NCBI GenBank assembly: GCA_033026295.1
Contig: CM065189.1
Location: forward strand, 4,096,951 to 4,160,950
From: Channa striata
Lineage: Eukaryota; Chordata; Actinopteri; Anabantiformes; Channidae
DNA: 64,000 nucleotides
Direction: 5' to 3'
A program made the position numbers and the translations under genes. This document shows, piece by piece, positions 34,066-46,439 of the stretch; position 1 is the stretch's first letter; each line of letters opens with the position of its first letter. The notes under the pieces were generated by a model. That model made no database searches, had not been told where the DNA came from, and saw only the letters and a list, made by a program, of their open reading frames with translations.

Positions 34066-36367
34066 CCTCAACTGTAACAGAACTATGTCAGGGTGAGAGC
34101 ATCAAAAACTGCAGTTCCTGTAGAGTAGCTGGCATCAATATAAGATACCAAAGGATGTAAAAAGCAACAATATGTGATCTGGGAAACAGTGAGAACCCTC
34201 TGAACACACACATATTCAAACAAGCCAAATATATAATAACGATTAATTGTCAGCATATGTGAGTGATCACCACCAGTACCACTTTGTGTGTTTGTGTCCA
34301 ACCTCAACACAGATGCAAAACAGAGGCAACGTGTTAAAGCGTGTTATATTAAACGTAATAGAGTCTTTTCCCATAGCTAGGTCGACTTTTGAGATGCAGG
34401 CTACTCTCCATTATGACATGGCAAGTCTGAATTTATAGATACACATCATGTGAACACTGGCTTTAACACAACTGGGGCTATTATACATTATGCTTTTAGA
34501 CAAAAATAATCATTTTTTCCTTTCTTGGCCAATTTACCAAAACCAGCTTTTCTACAAAGGCGTGCAGAAAAGTTTGGTCCTTTCTGCATGATTAGAAAGG
34601 TGAATCTTACTCTTAAATCTTTAACAACAATGTGTCTACACGGTTCTGTGAATCGTCGTTGGTGGTGTCCACACATGACACACTAGGAATGAAATCGTTG
34701 CATTCTGCCATGACGCTAAAAAAATTAATTAATATACAAGAAAATGTTACAGGAGATGAATCTTTAATCAAAGTCAAGGAAAATCAACACCTCAGCCTAA
34801 ATAGATCCTTCTCTCTGTTACACACCAACCAGATTTTTGACATTTTAGTTTAACAGTGACCTTAGTGAATATTCTGTCGTTTCAAATCAAAGTCACCAAA
34901 AAACAAATATGAACAAACTGCAAACTTAATAAAATCATGTTTTCTTCCTGTTGAAAAGGCAATGAAGTTTTCTTTTGAGACCCTGGGATCTGTCTGCCAC
35001 GTGTTCATCAAGGCATGTCAAAACCATTTGGTTCAAATGAATAATCAAAGTATTTTCTGTGCAAAAGGCAAAAATTGCAGATTCCTGGGAGATGTCAGAC
35101 TTTCAAAATTGAACCCAGCTTCACTGACAACTTTGCTGTGCTCACTTTATCATATTCCAGTGGTGAGTAGTGTGTGATTTCCCCATCTCAACAATGTATG
35201 CTGTCAATGAAAAAAATCCCAAACTGTTAAAAGATGTTTCTAACTGCTTTTAAAAAGCTGCAAGGGTAGGAATATTAAAGTAGACTTCCATAACTGTCAG
35301 GTGAAATTCATCCTTCATGACAATTCTCTTCAGACAGGCCTCCCAGTTCATCTTCCTCTGCATCCAGCTTAGAGGAATGTGTGACATCACCACCAGCAGC
35401 AGAGACGCTCAATGTCTGAACTGTTATCTAAACAAATCTTTATGGGCAATTTTACATAACAGCTTCTTATTTCTTCATTTATCATTTAAACAGTGTCTGG
35501 TAGCAAGGACACGTTTGAGAAATATAAGAATTGACTGAATTGAACTGTTATTTTTCAAAAATTGCTTCAATCTGACACAATAAAGAAAAAGAAATGAGGA
35601 ATCTACACTTTCTCCACATTCTTTAATGAGTTGTCTTTGTTAGCGACAGTCTCCAAGTTGTAATAGCAGCTTTCCAACTATTATCTAGTGAAAATAATCA
35701 GTTTTTTCTTCTTCAATGTCAAACCAACAGCAGAATTTGTTTTCCTTCCAACCTTCACAAACAGAAGTAGTTAAGAAAAAAAGTAAAGAAAGTTTGATCT
35801 TTTAAAGCTGAAAGTAAAGATTGACTTGGTAAACATTTGTAATTGTGTTTCTTTCTTAGTGATTATATAACATATTTTGGACCAAAACATTTTACTGCTG
35901 CCCTGAGTTGTTTGGCTTATAATAACTAATCTTTCTCAAACTGAATTGAATCCAATTTTCCAATAACAATGAGAACCCCCGTGTTTTTCCAGGGTGAGCT
36001 TCTAAATGCATTTTTTTTTTTATCTCTGGTTAGTTATGTAGAAACAAACATGTATTACATGGATGTGCAACTGATTACACAGTTCCATTTACTGATGTTT
36101 AACATGCTTAAGGTTTTCTAGAAGAGACCTGCTAATCTTTGACCATTTGTCAATGTCAACTTAGGATATTTTCCAAAGCAGATGTGATACGATAAGATGG
36201 GTTTATGATCATTCTAGGCTGGAGATGATTTGGGGAAAAATTGATGACAGATGTCTGGCGATTTCATTGGAGCTGTCAGAATTCATAGAAATTGTGTTTT
36301 AGAACTCTTTTCCCTCTCAGACTTAAGTAATTCAGCCCGTTCTCATTCCTGTGTAATTAAAAATGTG
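34066..36367. other. Unassigned AT-rich DNA
   Basis: No gene or certain repeat. 'attgactgaattgaactg' near 35531 may be a worn TTGAA-type tail. Confidence 0.35.
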
Positions 36368-36665
36368 CCGCTGTCCAGTCCCTTTTGCATTACATGCTGT
36401 GGCTTACGGTCCCCTGTCACGTCTGGAATCGATGCTTGGAACTTTCAGTGTAGTTCAATGGAAACCCTGATGTGTCAATATTTGAAGCCTAAACCGATGA
36501 CGTAGAATATGAAATGAAAAAAGATTAATAAGACAGATAAAGAGGGTTAAACTATAGTGCGCACGTAGTTATTGTGTAAGAAAGCTACTGTTTGTAGCAT
36601 TTAGTTTTTATGTAATTTATCTTGTAACATAAACTTAAGCTGCATTTTAGTTCAGGTGAATTGAA
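36368..36665 (+). repeat. Unclassified dispersed repeat, copy C
   Basis: It aligns with copies A and B: 'cagtcccttttgcattaca' (start), 'ggaaaccctgatgtgtcaat' followed by 'atttgaagc', 'gtgcgcacgtagttattgtg', 'tttgtagcatttagttttta' and 'tttatcttgtaac'. The middle segment present in A and B (the 'gtggatgg' part) is shortened here. It gives the best view of the 5' half. Confidence 0.5.
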
Positions 36666-37407
36666 ATAAACTTGGGTGTGTCTGTTTGTGGTAATCAAGC
36701 AGCATCGAGTGCAAAATAGGTGGATTATGTTCTGATGCAAATGAGTGACTGAAGTGTTATAATGTATAAAATATAATGTTAAAATTGATTTGGTATTTTG
36801 GACATCAATGTATGTTTGTTTGTGTCTTTAATAGCTTTAAAACATAAAAATAAAATGTCAGTTTAAGATACTTTCAGGAATTGTTTAGAAAACACACTTA
36901 CAAACTTTGTTCATTGAAAAAAAAGAAGAAAAAAATTGAAACACTTTAATGGAAAAAAGTTTTAAGCCCATGATATAATGGGGAAGTAATATCTTTGTTA
37001 AGATTTGACAGAGGGAATGTCAGCGCAGTGTGCCGAAAATCTCCAGGAAGTGACTCAGAGGATTTCTTTTAAGGCAGATATTTGTGGTCTCAGTCAGCAG
37101 TCTCTTTGTTCACCTATCTGCCTTAATGTGAAATAGTGATCACTGCTTAAACTGCTCCTGCCAAAGGCTGATTTTTACCTGTGGCTTCATCTGCTTCATC
37201 TACAAAGACTCTGCTTCATGTTTGATCACTTCCTGATGAAAAACTAATCTTTTACTAATGTTGTCACACTGCACCAACCCTGTACATTAGATTAGAATGT
37301 CTACCACGATTAAATAGGACTTTGATTAATAAAAAAAAGGGTTAGGAAATCAACTAAAAAATCAACTGTAAATAGACATGCAAGCAGCTCCTGGCAGTTA
37401 GTGCACC

Positions 37408-37436
37408 TTGTGTGTGTGTGTGTGTGTGTGTGTGTG
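37408..37436 (+). repeat. (GT)n microsatellite
   Basis: About 14 GT units, followed by GAGT variants. Confidence 0.9.
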
Positions 37437-37801
37437 AGTGAGTGTGTTGTCACACTGAGAAACAGCAGGTGAATATTTCACACTGAGCAGTAAATATTCA
37501 CTCAGAGATAACATCATAAGCACCTTTCTCTCTTCCCTTTGCTTCTTTCTCGCTTGCTCATCCCTCTCTTTCTTCTCTCGGGGTAAATATGTATGTTTTT
37601 TTTTTACTGTATCAATCTCTCTCTTGCTCTCTGTCCTGTTGTAGGTATACTTCACTGACTACACAACTCCAGCGCTTATCTACACAGAGCAGGCTGCACA
37701 GTCAGTAGCTGTGTGTCTGTAGCAGATATAGTGGCAAGAACAGTGGATTTTGGACAACAGGGTTTGGACGAGGCTTTTCTCACAAGACGGACTCCTCAAT
37801 T

Positions 37802-37851
37802 ACACACACACACGCACACACTTACACACACACTCACACACACTCACACAC
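37802..37851 (+). repeat. Imperfect (CA)n microsatellite
   Basis: CA run interrupted by 'cg', 'ctt' and 'ctca'. It lies about 370 bases after a GT tract that is complementary to it. Confidence 0.85.
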
Positions 37852-39516
37852 GGTGCACCAAGCATATATCGTGGTGTTTTCGCCTCATAGAGGGAGACAT
37901 TTTGGGGGAGGAGTTAAGTTAAGATGTGGCGCACAGTGAGAGCTGAGTGGCTTGTCTTAAAAAGTGTTGGCACTAAACAGATTTTTATCAGATAGGAATT
38001 TGTGCCAGATGCCACGGCTTAAAGGGAAACTGCAAAAAAAAAGCAGCTTTTGGAGCTTTAGGGCTTAATCAGACAGAACGTGTTTTCAGGTTCCACTGCA
38101 CTGCCTTCTTCTTTGTTCAAACCAACACAATTTTAAATAGCAGCTTGCTGCAACTTTTTAATTGTTACTAGGCAACACCATAATTACTGACTTTGCCCTA
38201 ACTGCTAAAGTAATTACTGCTAGTTAGCTAAACATCTGTAAATAATTTTATAAGCATTCATCATTTCACTAAACATCATTAAAAAATAGAGTGTTCTAAA
38301 AAAAGTAGAGGTGTGTAGAGAACAATGGAAATTGAAACTGAAAATATTTACAAAAAGCCTTCCCAGGCTACTAATGTAGAATCTCAATTATCATACCAAC
38401 ACACTCTGTGGGGATGTGCAGGATGTGTATATTGGTGCATAAATCAGTCCCTCCAGGATCTCACGGTGCTTTTTTTGTCATTGTTATGGCCTAATATGTG
38501 TTGCAACAGCTATTCTAAAAACATTGTGATGAATGTTTTAATATTTACATGGTGTTTTAAGTTGCAAGGTCACCACAATTCATGGTGGACTGTTGAATCA
38601 ATTGTACAGTAATGATCACAACATTGCAAATTACTAACTAACTTACAAATACAAGTAAGACATATCTTTGTCTATTGATATCTCACTTTTAATGTAGATG
38701 GAGACAATTAATTTAATGAAATTAATGTTTTTTTTCCAACCTTTTAGAGTCCGGGCTGTATCCCGGTGCACATCACCTTAGCCTCACAATCGGTCTGTGT
38801 GTTTGTCCATAAAAAACCCTTTTGAAAATGTTCACCTTATTTTATAACTTTGATTATTATTCAAATTGTCTTTTTTAAAAAGCCATGTCAAAATGATAAC
38901 AGATCAATACAAGAAATTTAAATTATTGAATAACAGAAAAAGAAAATAATTTATATATAAAGAAAAGTTTAGTCAGTTGTGTAAATGTTTTTTCTAATAC
39001 AAAAAAAGAGCAAATAAAATTGAATTGTGGTCACATTTTTTCAGTGTTTCCATGACAGTTGTGCACATAAAATAAAGTGCAGAACACTTTTAACCTCACC
39101 AGCTAGGACAACCTTTTTTTTTCAAGCCAAAAACTACTTCAATCAAACAGTAATAACCATGAGTTTTGAAGCACTTAAAAAGAACAGGAGTAATAATCAA
39201 AAGAAGGACACAACACAAAGCTCCCTATTTCCATCAAGGGGCGCTTGATAAAGTCCAAAAGTTTAACATTGTGCTGAAGACTTACTATTAAAAACTATTA
39301 AAAAGCACAATGAATTTGACATCACATTCATGCCGGATGTGCAATAAACTTCTCCAAGCATCATTAAATACAGTTTCTATATAAATACAATATAGTCAGG
39401 CATGTTGCATTTCCTGAACCTACTTATTGCATTGGAAAGTTATTTCTGCACAAGAATACACATTTTTAGCCGAAATGGAATCTGACTCCAGATAGAATGT
39501 GACTGCAGTTTGTATC

Positions 39517-39518
<2 letters not shown>

Positions 39519-39556
<38 letters not shown>
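39519..39556 (+). repeat. (AC)n microsatellite
   Basis: 19 perfect units. Confidence 0.95.
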
Positions 39557-39560
<4 letters not shown>

Positions 39561-40400
39561 TAAAAAAAAATATATAGTCCAGCCCATATATGTTGAGATG
39601 CAATATCAATGGCGAGTTGTAGATACGTTGTTACTGAAGAGAAATGAAAATATGTTATCAGATGTTGTATGTGTATTTTTCCACCAAAATATGTGCAATA
39701 TTTTGCAGTAAAAATGTTTTTTTTTTGGCTGAAATATGTGATCCTTCAGTACAATGTTCAGTCTGTGCGACTACAGCTGTATTTTATACGTGTGTCGAGG
39801 CAGTTACAGCAGCTGGTTAGGGTCAGAGGAAGATCGAGGGCTGGTGTAATAAACTAAAATCTAAGTCACTTTACACAAAATGTGTCTGATTGCTTTTAAA
39901 CACCTCTACGGTCTTTCTCTAACCCTAACGTTAGTGGTTTTCTTGCCTGAATCTGAGCAGACATGGGACTGGAATTGATCTTGGTTCTGTGGCTTACCAG
40001 TCCTGTCCTATGTAAACCTGCCACACACACAAAGAATCCGGTAAAAACAATAAAAACGACGGACAAATATGAGTGTCACTACAAAGACTTCGTGTGGAAC
40101 AAAAAACGCGGCATGTAAAGGTGAGGCTTTAACGACTTTGTGTCCTGACAACTGCTTCATCCAGAATAATGCATGAGCTTTAGGGTAACTTAACAGTTAG
40201 TAAGCCCCCCATCACAGCTGACCCTCACAGTACAAGCTGTGAGTGAGCCTTCCCTGCAGATGCTCTGGCATGATGCTCCCATCATCAAGTAGACAGGTCA
40301 AGTCCCTGTCCAGGCTTCCATCCGCATTATTTAAATGGCCTTAAGCTATGAAGATACAGGAACCCGATCAGCTCCAGGCCTGCTGTTCTGTTAGAGAGGG

Positions 40401-40413
40401 TGACCTCTGACCT
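40401..40413 (-). promoter_or_regulatory. Perfect DR1 nuclear-receptor site
   Basis: TGACCTCTGACCT, i.e. AGGTCA-G-AGGTCA on the minus strand. This is the consensus DR1 bound by HNF4, COUP-TF and RXR heterodimers. Use in vivo is unknown. Confidence 0.4.
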
Positions 40414-41144
40414 CTCTGTGTTTCCCTGTGTGAAGGTATTGTGTTATAAATTCCCTGTTCAGTCACACGGTGATAAATAGTAGAAGAGCTGATTTTTCAG
40501 TTGTTGCAGGTATTCAGAAGTTTACTTTTTAACAGTCACCAGTCTAAGCATCTAAGGACGGATGCAGGCAATCCAAATTTTGGACATCCTTTTTTCCAGA
40601 ACATCTAGCTCTTTGTTTGTCACAGAAAACTTTTTAGCCAGTGGAGGGAGCTTGACAAGTCTCTAAGGTTGTGATAAACTATTTAAGAAGCCATTTATAT
40701 TTCATTTCAATCAGACCAAATCCACTCTAATTAAAAAATTTCATTGTAAACTACTCAACCTTTACGGACGACTTCCCATTCCCAATAATCAGTGAAGTCA
40801 TTAATGAGCGACCGCTAGCGCTTAATTTCTCTCCCCACTAAGTCCACTCTCTCTTTTGCATTTTTATTTCCTTCAGTAGGAATGGAGCAATAAAACGATA
40901 AGAGAAGTTGCCAGGGAGAAAACCTTTAACACTTAGTAATTACTTCTCTTTGTGTCTTTCTTTTTAAATTAATTTTAATTACAGGCGTCAGTGTTGCCTG
41001 TAAATGTCCACTTTCAGCTAATCTAAAGTAATGTGACTGCTAATGAAGAGGGAATTGAATGTGTGGAGCAAAGTGGCCTTTTGGCTTTGAGACACTCCCC
41101 CCGTTAGCTCCCTTACACTGTGGTCAAGGATACGCGGTCAGGTG

Positions 41145-41192
41145 AACACACACTAACACACACTAACACACACACACACACACACACACACC
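41145..41192 (+). repeat. (CA)n microsatellite
   Basis: Imperfect at the start ('acacacactaa'), then about 14 perfect units. Confidence 0.9.
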
Positions 41193-41793
41193 CAATACAC
41201 GTAACCAGCAGCTTGAAACATCTCCCTGGTCTCGCATACACAAGTGCAGAGTGTGTGTGATTCCTGTCAAGCGGGTTCATGCAGTCAGACAGTGACTAAG
41301 TGTCAATAATTAACATACAGCAACACTGGGCCTGGGCGAACTGACGCACTGTGTATGCAGATTTGATTCAGCCAGCATGAACAAAATGGATTTTTCATAA
41401 TCTTACAAATTATAAATCACTTTGTATTGCACAGGTTTTGTACCGAATGTTTTTCTAAGTTATAATTTTCATCATAGCCACATGAAAATACATTTACGGC
41501 TGTTCTTTGTGCACTGTGAAAACGTAAATACCTAAAAGTAAGAGCACAGCGTAAATTATAAGTGGATCACATTTAGTTTGAGGGGGAAAAAAAACAAAAC
41601 AAAACAACAGCATATTCCTTTTGCATGTGTTTGTCCTGAGCTCATCTTCTCTCTCTAACTCCCATCTGGCCTTTGTCATTTTCAGCTTTGGTAGAAAGAG
41701 TGGAATGATTTGAAGTCTTTTATATTCTATTCCAACCTTAATAATTAGTCATTACTCTGTTTCACATTCAAAAAGCAGGAGGTCTGCAGTTTG

Positions 41794-41807
41794 GTCACCA
41801 TAGCAAC
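41794..41807. promoter_or_regulatory. RFX X-box
   Basis: GTCACC-AT-AGCAAC fits GTNRCC-N(0-3)-RGYAAC at every position. RFX proteins bind this box, typically at genes for cilia. No promoter or exon is visible nearby. Confidence 0.45.
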
Positions 41808-42013
41808 TTATTGAAAGCTCTTACTGGACTGACCTATGGCAATGCACTTGCTCATAACAGGTCAGGTTTTTACCCAAAAATAGTATTTCCAGAACGTGAA
41901 AGACACAGGCCAATTAGCCGAAGTAGTGCCATTTGGTTGTGTTAACGTTGTAGTGGACATTTTTGAGAAGCTTTGACTGTGCTCAAAGTTTGCACTGATA
42001 TCTTGGACACAAG

Positions 42014-42063
<50 letters not shown>

Positions 42064-42086
42064 ATCTATATCTATCTATCTATCTA

Positions 42087-42166
<80 letters not shown>

Positions 42167-42196
42167 TATATATGTATATGTATATGTATATGTATG

Positions 42197-42264
<68 letters not shown>
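42014..42264 (+). repeat. Compound microsatellite (TATC)n(TA)n(TG)n(TA)n
   Basis: TATC units to about 42089, TA to 42117, about 20 TG units to 42157, mixed TATG/TATATG, then 32 perfect TA units (42201-42264). Confidence 0.95.
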
Positions 42265-42267
<3 letters not shown>

Positions 42268-42689
42268 TGCTTTTATATCTTGATTTCTGTGAGACGGGAT
42301 TTCCTTTACCAGTCTGTAAAACCTGCAAAAAGATCTGACTCACTCTGCCTTCTGGAGCTGCTGTCACTTTGAACTACTTCACAGGAAGAGTTTTAGGATC
42401 CCATAACTGCTTAAATGCTGCTTCAGAAGCTTTTACACGCTGACAAGAGTAACGTTCTGGGAAAATGTGTAGTACAGTATAGTGGGGTAATATGCTCACA
42501 TTTAGGAAACTGACACATAAATATTACAGCTCTTGGTAGCTAAAGCTAAACACAAGGTTCGAAAGTTCTCACTGAGCCTAAATTTTGTGTACAAATTACA
42601 CATAATTGTTCATCATCAGATGAAACAAAACGATTGACGTGTTTAAAAAAGTAAGTGAAGTAAAATAATGAAAATTCTATTAGTACAGC

Positions 42690-43640
42690 AGTACAGCAGC
42701 CCACTTTATGAAATGTTCTCCAATACTTTCTCTATCCTCCCTTTGCTTTATAACCTCGTCCAAACTCTTAGGTTCCCTCTGAGCAGCATTTGTATCCCTT
42801 CAGGTTTAATTTTAGCCCGTTTTTCATTTTCATCTTTCTACCAGATTACCTGGTAGTCTACCACATACACCCTCCTTTAAATGCATCCACTGGTTTTCAA
42901 TGATATTCGAGACTGGAGGCTGGAAAGGTCATGGTAAAACATGCACCTACTTCATTTTGAACCATTCCCGATTTCACTGTGCTTTGTGCTTTGGATCATT
43001 GTCTTATTGACGCATTCACTCAATATTCATTTTTACCCTTTGGACTGATGGCAGCAGGCTTCGCTCTGAAATCATGTGATAATAGGCTGCATTCTTTCAT
43101 CCTTCCACTTCAGTGGCTGATGTAGACATAACCCACTGCACACCAGTGTACCTCCAACATATCAGCAAGTAATTGAAATTTTGTTCTAATCAAAACAAAG
43201 ACTGAAGTTCCCCATCTCATCTGTATGTCCACACCCAGTCCACACCTCCAAGTCTGCTGCCTTATGTCTAGAAGTGTTGCTTCCTGTTTACTTTTTCTCC
43301 AAACAATCCATATTTGTGCTTATAACACTTAACTGTGGACATGTGGACTGTTATAATAGCATCCAAGTCAGGTCCCCGGCGGTTTATTTTAACTTCTTGT
43401 GTAGCTCTTCAGCAAGTATCTTACTTCCTCAATGAGCTATTTTTTCTTGGTCTTCCTGTGCTCATTTTCAATCATTGCTCGATTATGGTCTTCGCAGTTA
43501 GTACAAGTATATCTACATACTATATAGTATATCTAATGCTTTTAAATATATTTATTTTGCTCCTTTACCGATTTTATTTTGAGTTTCAGTTTTTATTCCA
43601 CCTTTCAGCAAACTGCTTGACACTGTTCCCAGTTTAACAC
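42690..43640 (-). mobile_element. Tc1-type transposon relic
   Basis: The minus strand holds a transposase remnant with both downstream catalytic residues (see the pseudogene entry). Further upstream on that strand it resembles degraded transposase in the part around 43200-43500. No terminal repeats could be placed, so the limits are approximate. Confidence 0.6.
42840..43003 (-). pseudogene. Tc1 transposase catalytic region with DD34E spacing kept
   Basis: The minus strand reads 'DNDPKHKAQ*NREWFKMK' then '*VHVLP*PFQPPVSNIIEN' and 'QWMHLKEGVCGRLPGNLVER'. The second catalytic Asp (complement of 43001-43003) and the Glu (complement of 42896-42898) are 35 codons apart, exactly the 34-residue spacing of Tc1 transposases. 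Three stops lie between them. It is a point-mutated relic with no length change in this part. Confidence 0.75.
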
Positions 43641-44918
43641 ACCTGGTGCGACTCATAAAGCGTCTCATAAAGTCTTTTTTAAAAATCAGCCACCTGATTT
43701 TACATATTAAAGTTTTCGGGGGGGTTGCTAACTTTAGCACGATAAAATTTTTTTATTAGTTCATAAAAATTGTAATTTTCTTTTAATACATTTCTCGAAC
43801 ATTTTTGTTCTTCAGCTAAATGTGCATTGACTTTCAATTATATTGATGAATAAAAATGAATCCCTTTCAGTGTAAAGGTTTCACACAAATGTATTTGTGA
43901 ACTTTTTTTTCTTGCAAGATACTGTTACACAGAAAATACATATGTAGTTTGTGATAAATTGATGTTGGTTATCATCAAATTTTCTCTGAATCATCATAAA
44001 ATGTTCTAATCCAGGTTGGGTAACTGCTGCTGCCTAAAGTTACTAATAGTGGTCCAGCAGGCGCTTGTCCAACCGTAAATATAAAGCTTTGGGCGGATGT
44101 AGGGGATGGTTGGGACACTCATGCAACATTGCTTAAGGGCCAGATGTGGTCGCTAGTACTGGCTGGTCTTTGGTCACTGATTGCACAGCTACAGCAGGAG
44201 TCTGGTGTGCCATCACTAACAGTGGTAAAAGAAGCAAAACACATATGAACACACACTGTGCTGTTAGCAGAAACATGGTTAAAAAACCACCATCTCATTG
44301 GTGATTCGCTTGACACATTCACTGCAACAGAATAGGAAAAAAATAGGCCAGTGCTCTACTTTCCAGCTCCAAGAAGGAAAAAGTAAATTAGAATTTCAAA
44401 TGTCACTGATGGTTTACAGTACATTATGGCTCGTGCTCTGTGAAGCTTTCAGTGACACACGCCTGCACGAATCGCTCCAACTTTTTTTTTTTCAGATAGC
44501 TCGTGTATCGACAACTAAGGAATTAGTTTTAGAATTGGCATTGGTACATTTTCTAACTTGAGAGCAGTTTCAGTAAAACATATACCTGTCAGAAGATGGA
44601 CATTAATAATGAATTAAAGATGTGAATAAGATGTAAAGTAAAAATGCTGCTAAATAATCCACAAAGAACTTGCAGGGAGAGACTAAGGCTGTTGAGGAGT
44701 CAAAGGAATCATGCACAGATGAGCCTCTCAGATTAAACAAAGACATCAATAAAAGCTGAGGTCTAAGCGTATCCGTGGCCACTGAAGGATAAATCATTTG
44801 AATAATTATCCAGTACCATAATGTATCATGTGAATTCTAATAATGTATCTGGTGGTTTACTGTCATAGATGTAAACATTTATTATGTGTGTTTTTACATA
44901 TTCCAGACTTTTTACACT

Positions 44919-44936
44919 AAAAAAAAAAAAAAAAAA
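44919..44936 (+). repeat. Poly-A run
   Basis: 18 consecutive A. Confidence 0.9.
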
Positions 44937-45126
44937 TACATACTGATTCATCCCACTGACACAAGACGGTGAGAAGCAGGTTTTGCTGCCATTACAGAAA
45001 TTAATAAATATGTCTTTAATAAAAAAAAGACAGCTGTCCCATCTAAATAAAATATCCATTTTCACAGCTAGAATTGTGGCCATCTGCCCCAAAATGTTTC
45101 CAACAATGCACTATTATCTGACACGA

Positions 45127-45180
45127 CCACACACGCACACACAGCCACACACACACACACACACACTCACACACACACAC
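45127..45180 (+). repeat. Imperfect (CA)n microsatellite
   Basis: CA runs broken by 'gc', 'gcc' and 'ct'. Confidence 0.9.
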
Positions 45181-45669
45181 TTACTGTAATGTTGTTCATA
45201 CCTTTTAAGTGCTTCATCTGGCTGCAATTCTCCAATCCGCCATTTTGTAAGACCCCAGAAGAGGAGCAAAAATATCCTAAAATGTCCGCCATGCAAAATC
45301 AAGTCAACAAAACTAGAACCAAAGCACATACTCCACAAGGAAACGGCCAACCAAAACTTCAAGAGCAGGCACATGTTTTGAGAAAGTTCCTCTTAATATT
45401 TCTCATCTACTGTTTAGTTCAATTAGTTTCTGTCTTGAGGAGTTGTGGGGTGATTTTTATCAGTTTTCCTTGGCGACTTGATGAGCTTTGTAAAAACTCA
45501 TCCCTCGGGTAGCGGGGGCTGTGGGCTCATAATAATGTCATCTCTCGCTCCCTCTCTCTTCTGCCGTCTTTTCAGAGATCTGTGTGTGTGATAGAGGCCT
45601 CAGTGAGAGACCAAGCGCTAACCTTTACTGCATTGGCTCACACTTAATCCTCTCACCCTTGGGTGACTG

Positions 45670-45673
45670 GCAC

Positions 45674-45705
<32 letters not shown>

Positions 45706-45711
45706 GTGTGT
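45670..45711 (+). repeat. (CA)n ending in a (CA)/(GT) palindrome
   Basis: The CA tract runs straight into GTGTGTG, so CACACAC-GTGTGTG (about 45698-45711) is a perfect zero-spacer palindrome containing CACGTG. Confidence 0.9.
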
Positions 45712-46303
45712 GCGAGCAAGATTTTTCTGCTCCCTCCCTCTGCTAATGTCCGTACTCTTCCTCACACACACAACTAATAGCAAAACAAGACAATAAACTA
45801 CAAAAGAGCTCCACATTCAGAAATATATTTGCTGTTTTTTTGGGTTTTTTTGCATGGTTTGCATCTAATTTTACATGCATTACCCAATAACTAACCACAT
45901 TAATACTAGTCTAGATAAGGTCTGCAGGTTTGGACTCTACACCTTCATTTGATCAGTACTAGTTCCCTAGTAATGCTGATGTAGTTTACTCTACCGTTAG
46001 CCGGCAATTCAGATTTTGGACACATATTATAGGGACTACTTTTTTTGTTGCGCGGTGATTTTGTGAATTTCTCACGGCACTGTGTAGTTTATTGATGCCA
46101 CTGAAATAAAAAGGCACAATTTGGTAGAATGCTGAAAGTTAGGATGAGGGTAACTGGATTTTCTCATCCAATATTTGTTTGTGTGTCGTCACAATTACAT
46201 TAATTACAGAAACATCTTAAGGACTTTTTCATAATTTCTTCTCTGTTTTCATGACATTGCCTGGTACTAAACAACAATATGCAGTGGTGGAAGCTTTGAC
46301 ATA

Positions 46304-46346
46304 AATACACACACAGTGACAAGCACGCACGCGCACACACACACAT
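46304..46346 (+). repeat. Imperfect (CA)n microsatellite
   Basis: CA runs with 'cgcacgcgca' in the middle. Confidence 0.85.
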
Positions 46347-46439
46347 TCCTTGATGCTGTCATTAGGAGGGCGGTTACGGTGGGTAGGAAGCTGGACCCCT
46401 CTGTGGAGCTTTGGATTATGGGATAGCAGCATGATGCAA

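Larger units (their letters stand above)
36666..42013. other. Unassigned DNA, CNE-like at 40180-41080
   Basis: No gene. The kilobase 40180-41080 is free of recognisable repeats, is less AT-biased, and carries a perfect DR1 site and several TAATTA/TTAATT cores. A perfect RFX X-box lies at 41794-41807. Simple repeats are listed separately. Confidence 0.3.
43641..46439. other. Unassigned AT-rich DNA with CA tracts
   Basis: No gene. Simple repeats are listed separately. Confidence 0.35.

Noticed and set aside
38163..38176. A near X-box (GTTACTAGGCAAC)
   Set aside because: Only the second half is exact. The first half ends in T instead of CC.
41973..42372. Open frames of up to 121 codons with Tyr-Ile or Cys-Val runs
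   Set aside because: They translate the TATC/TA/TG microsatellite and are repeat artefacts.
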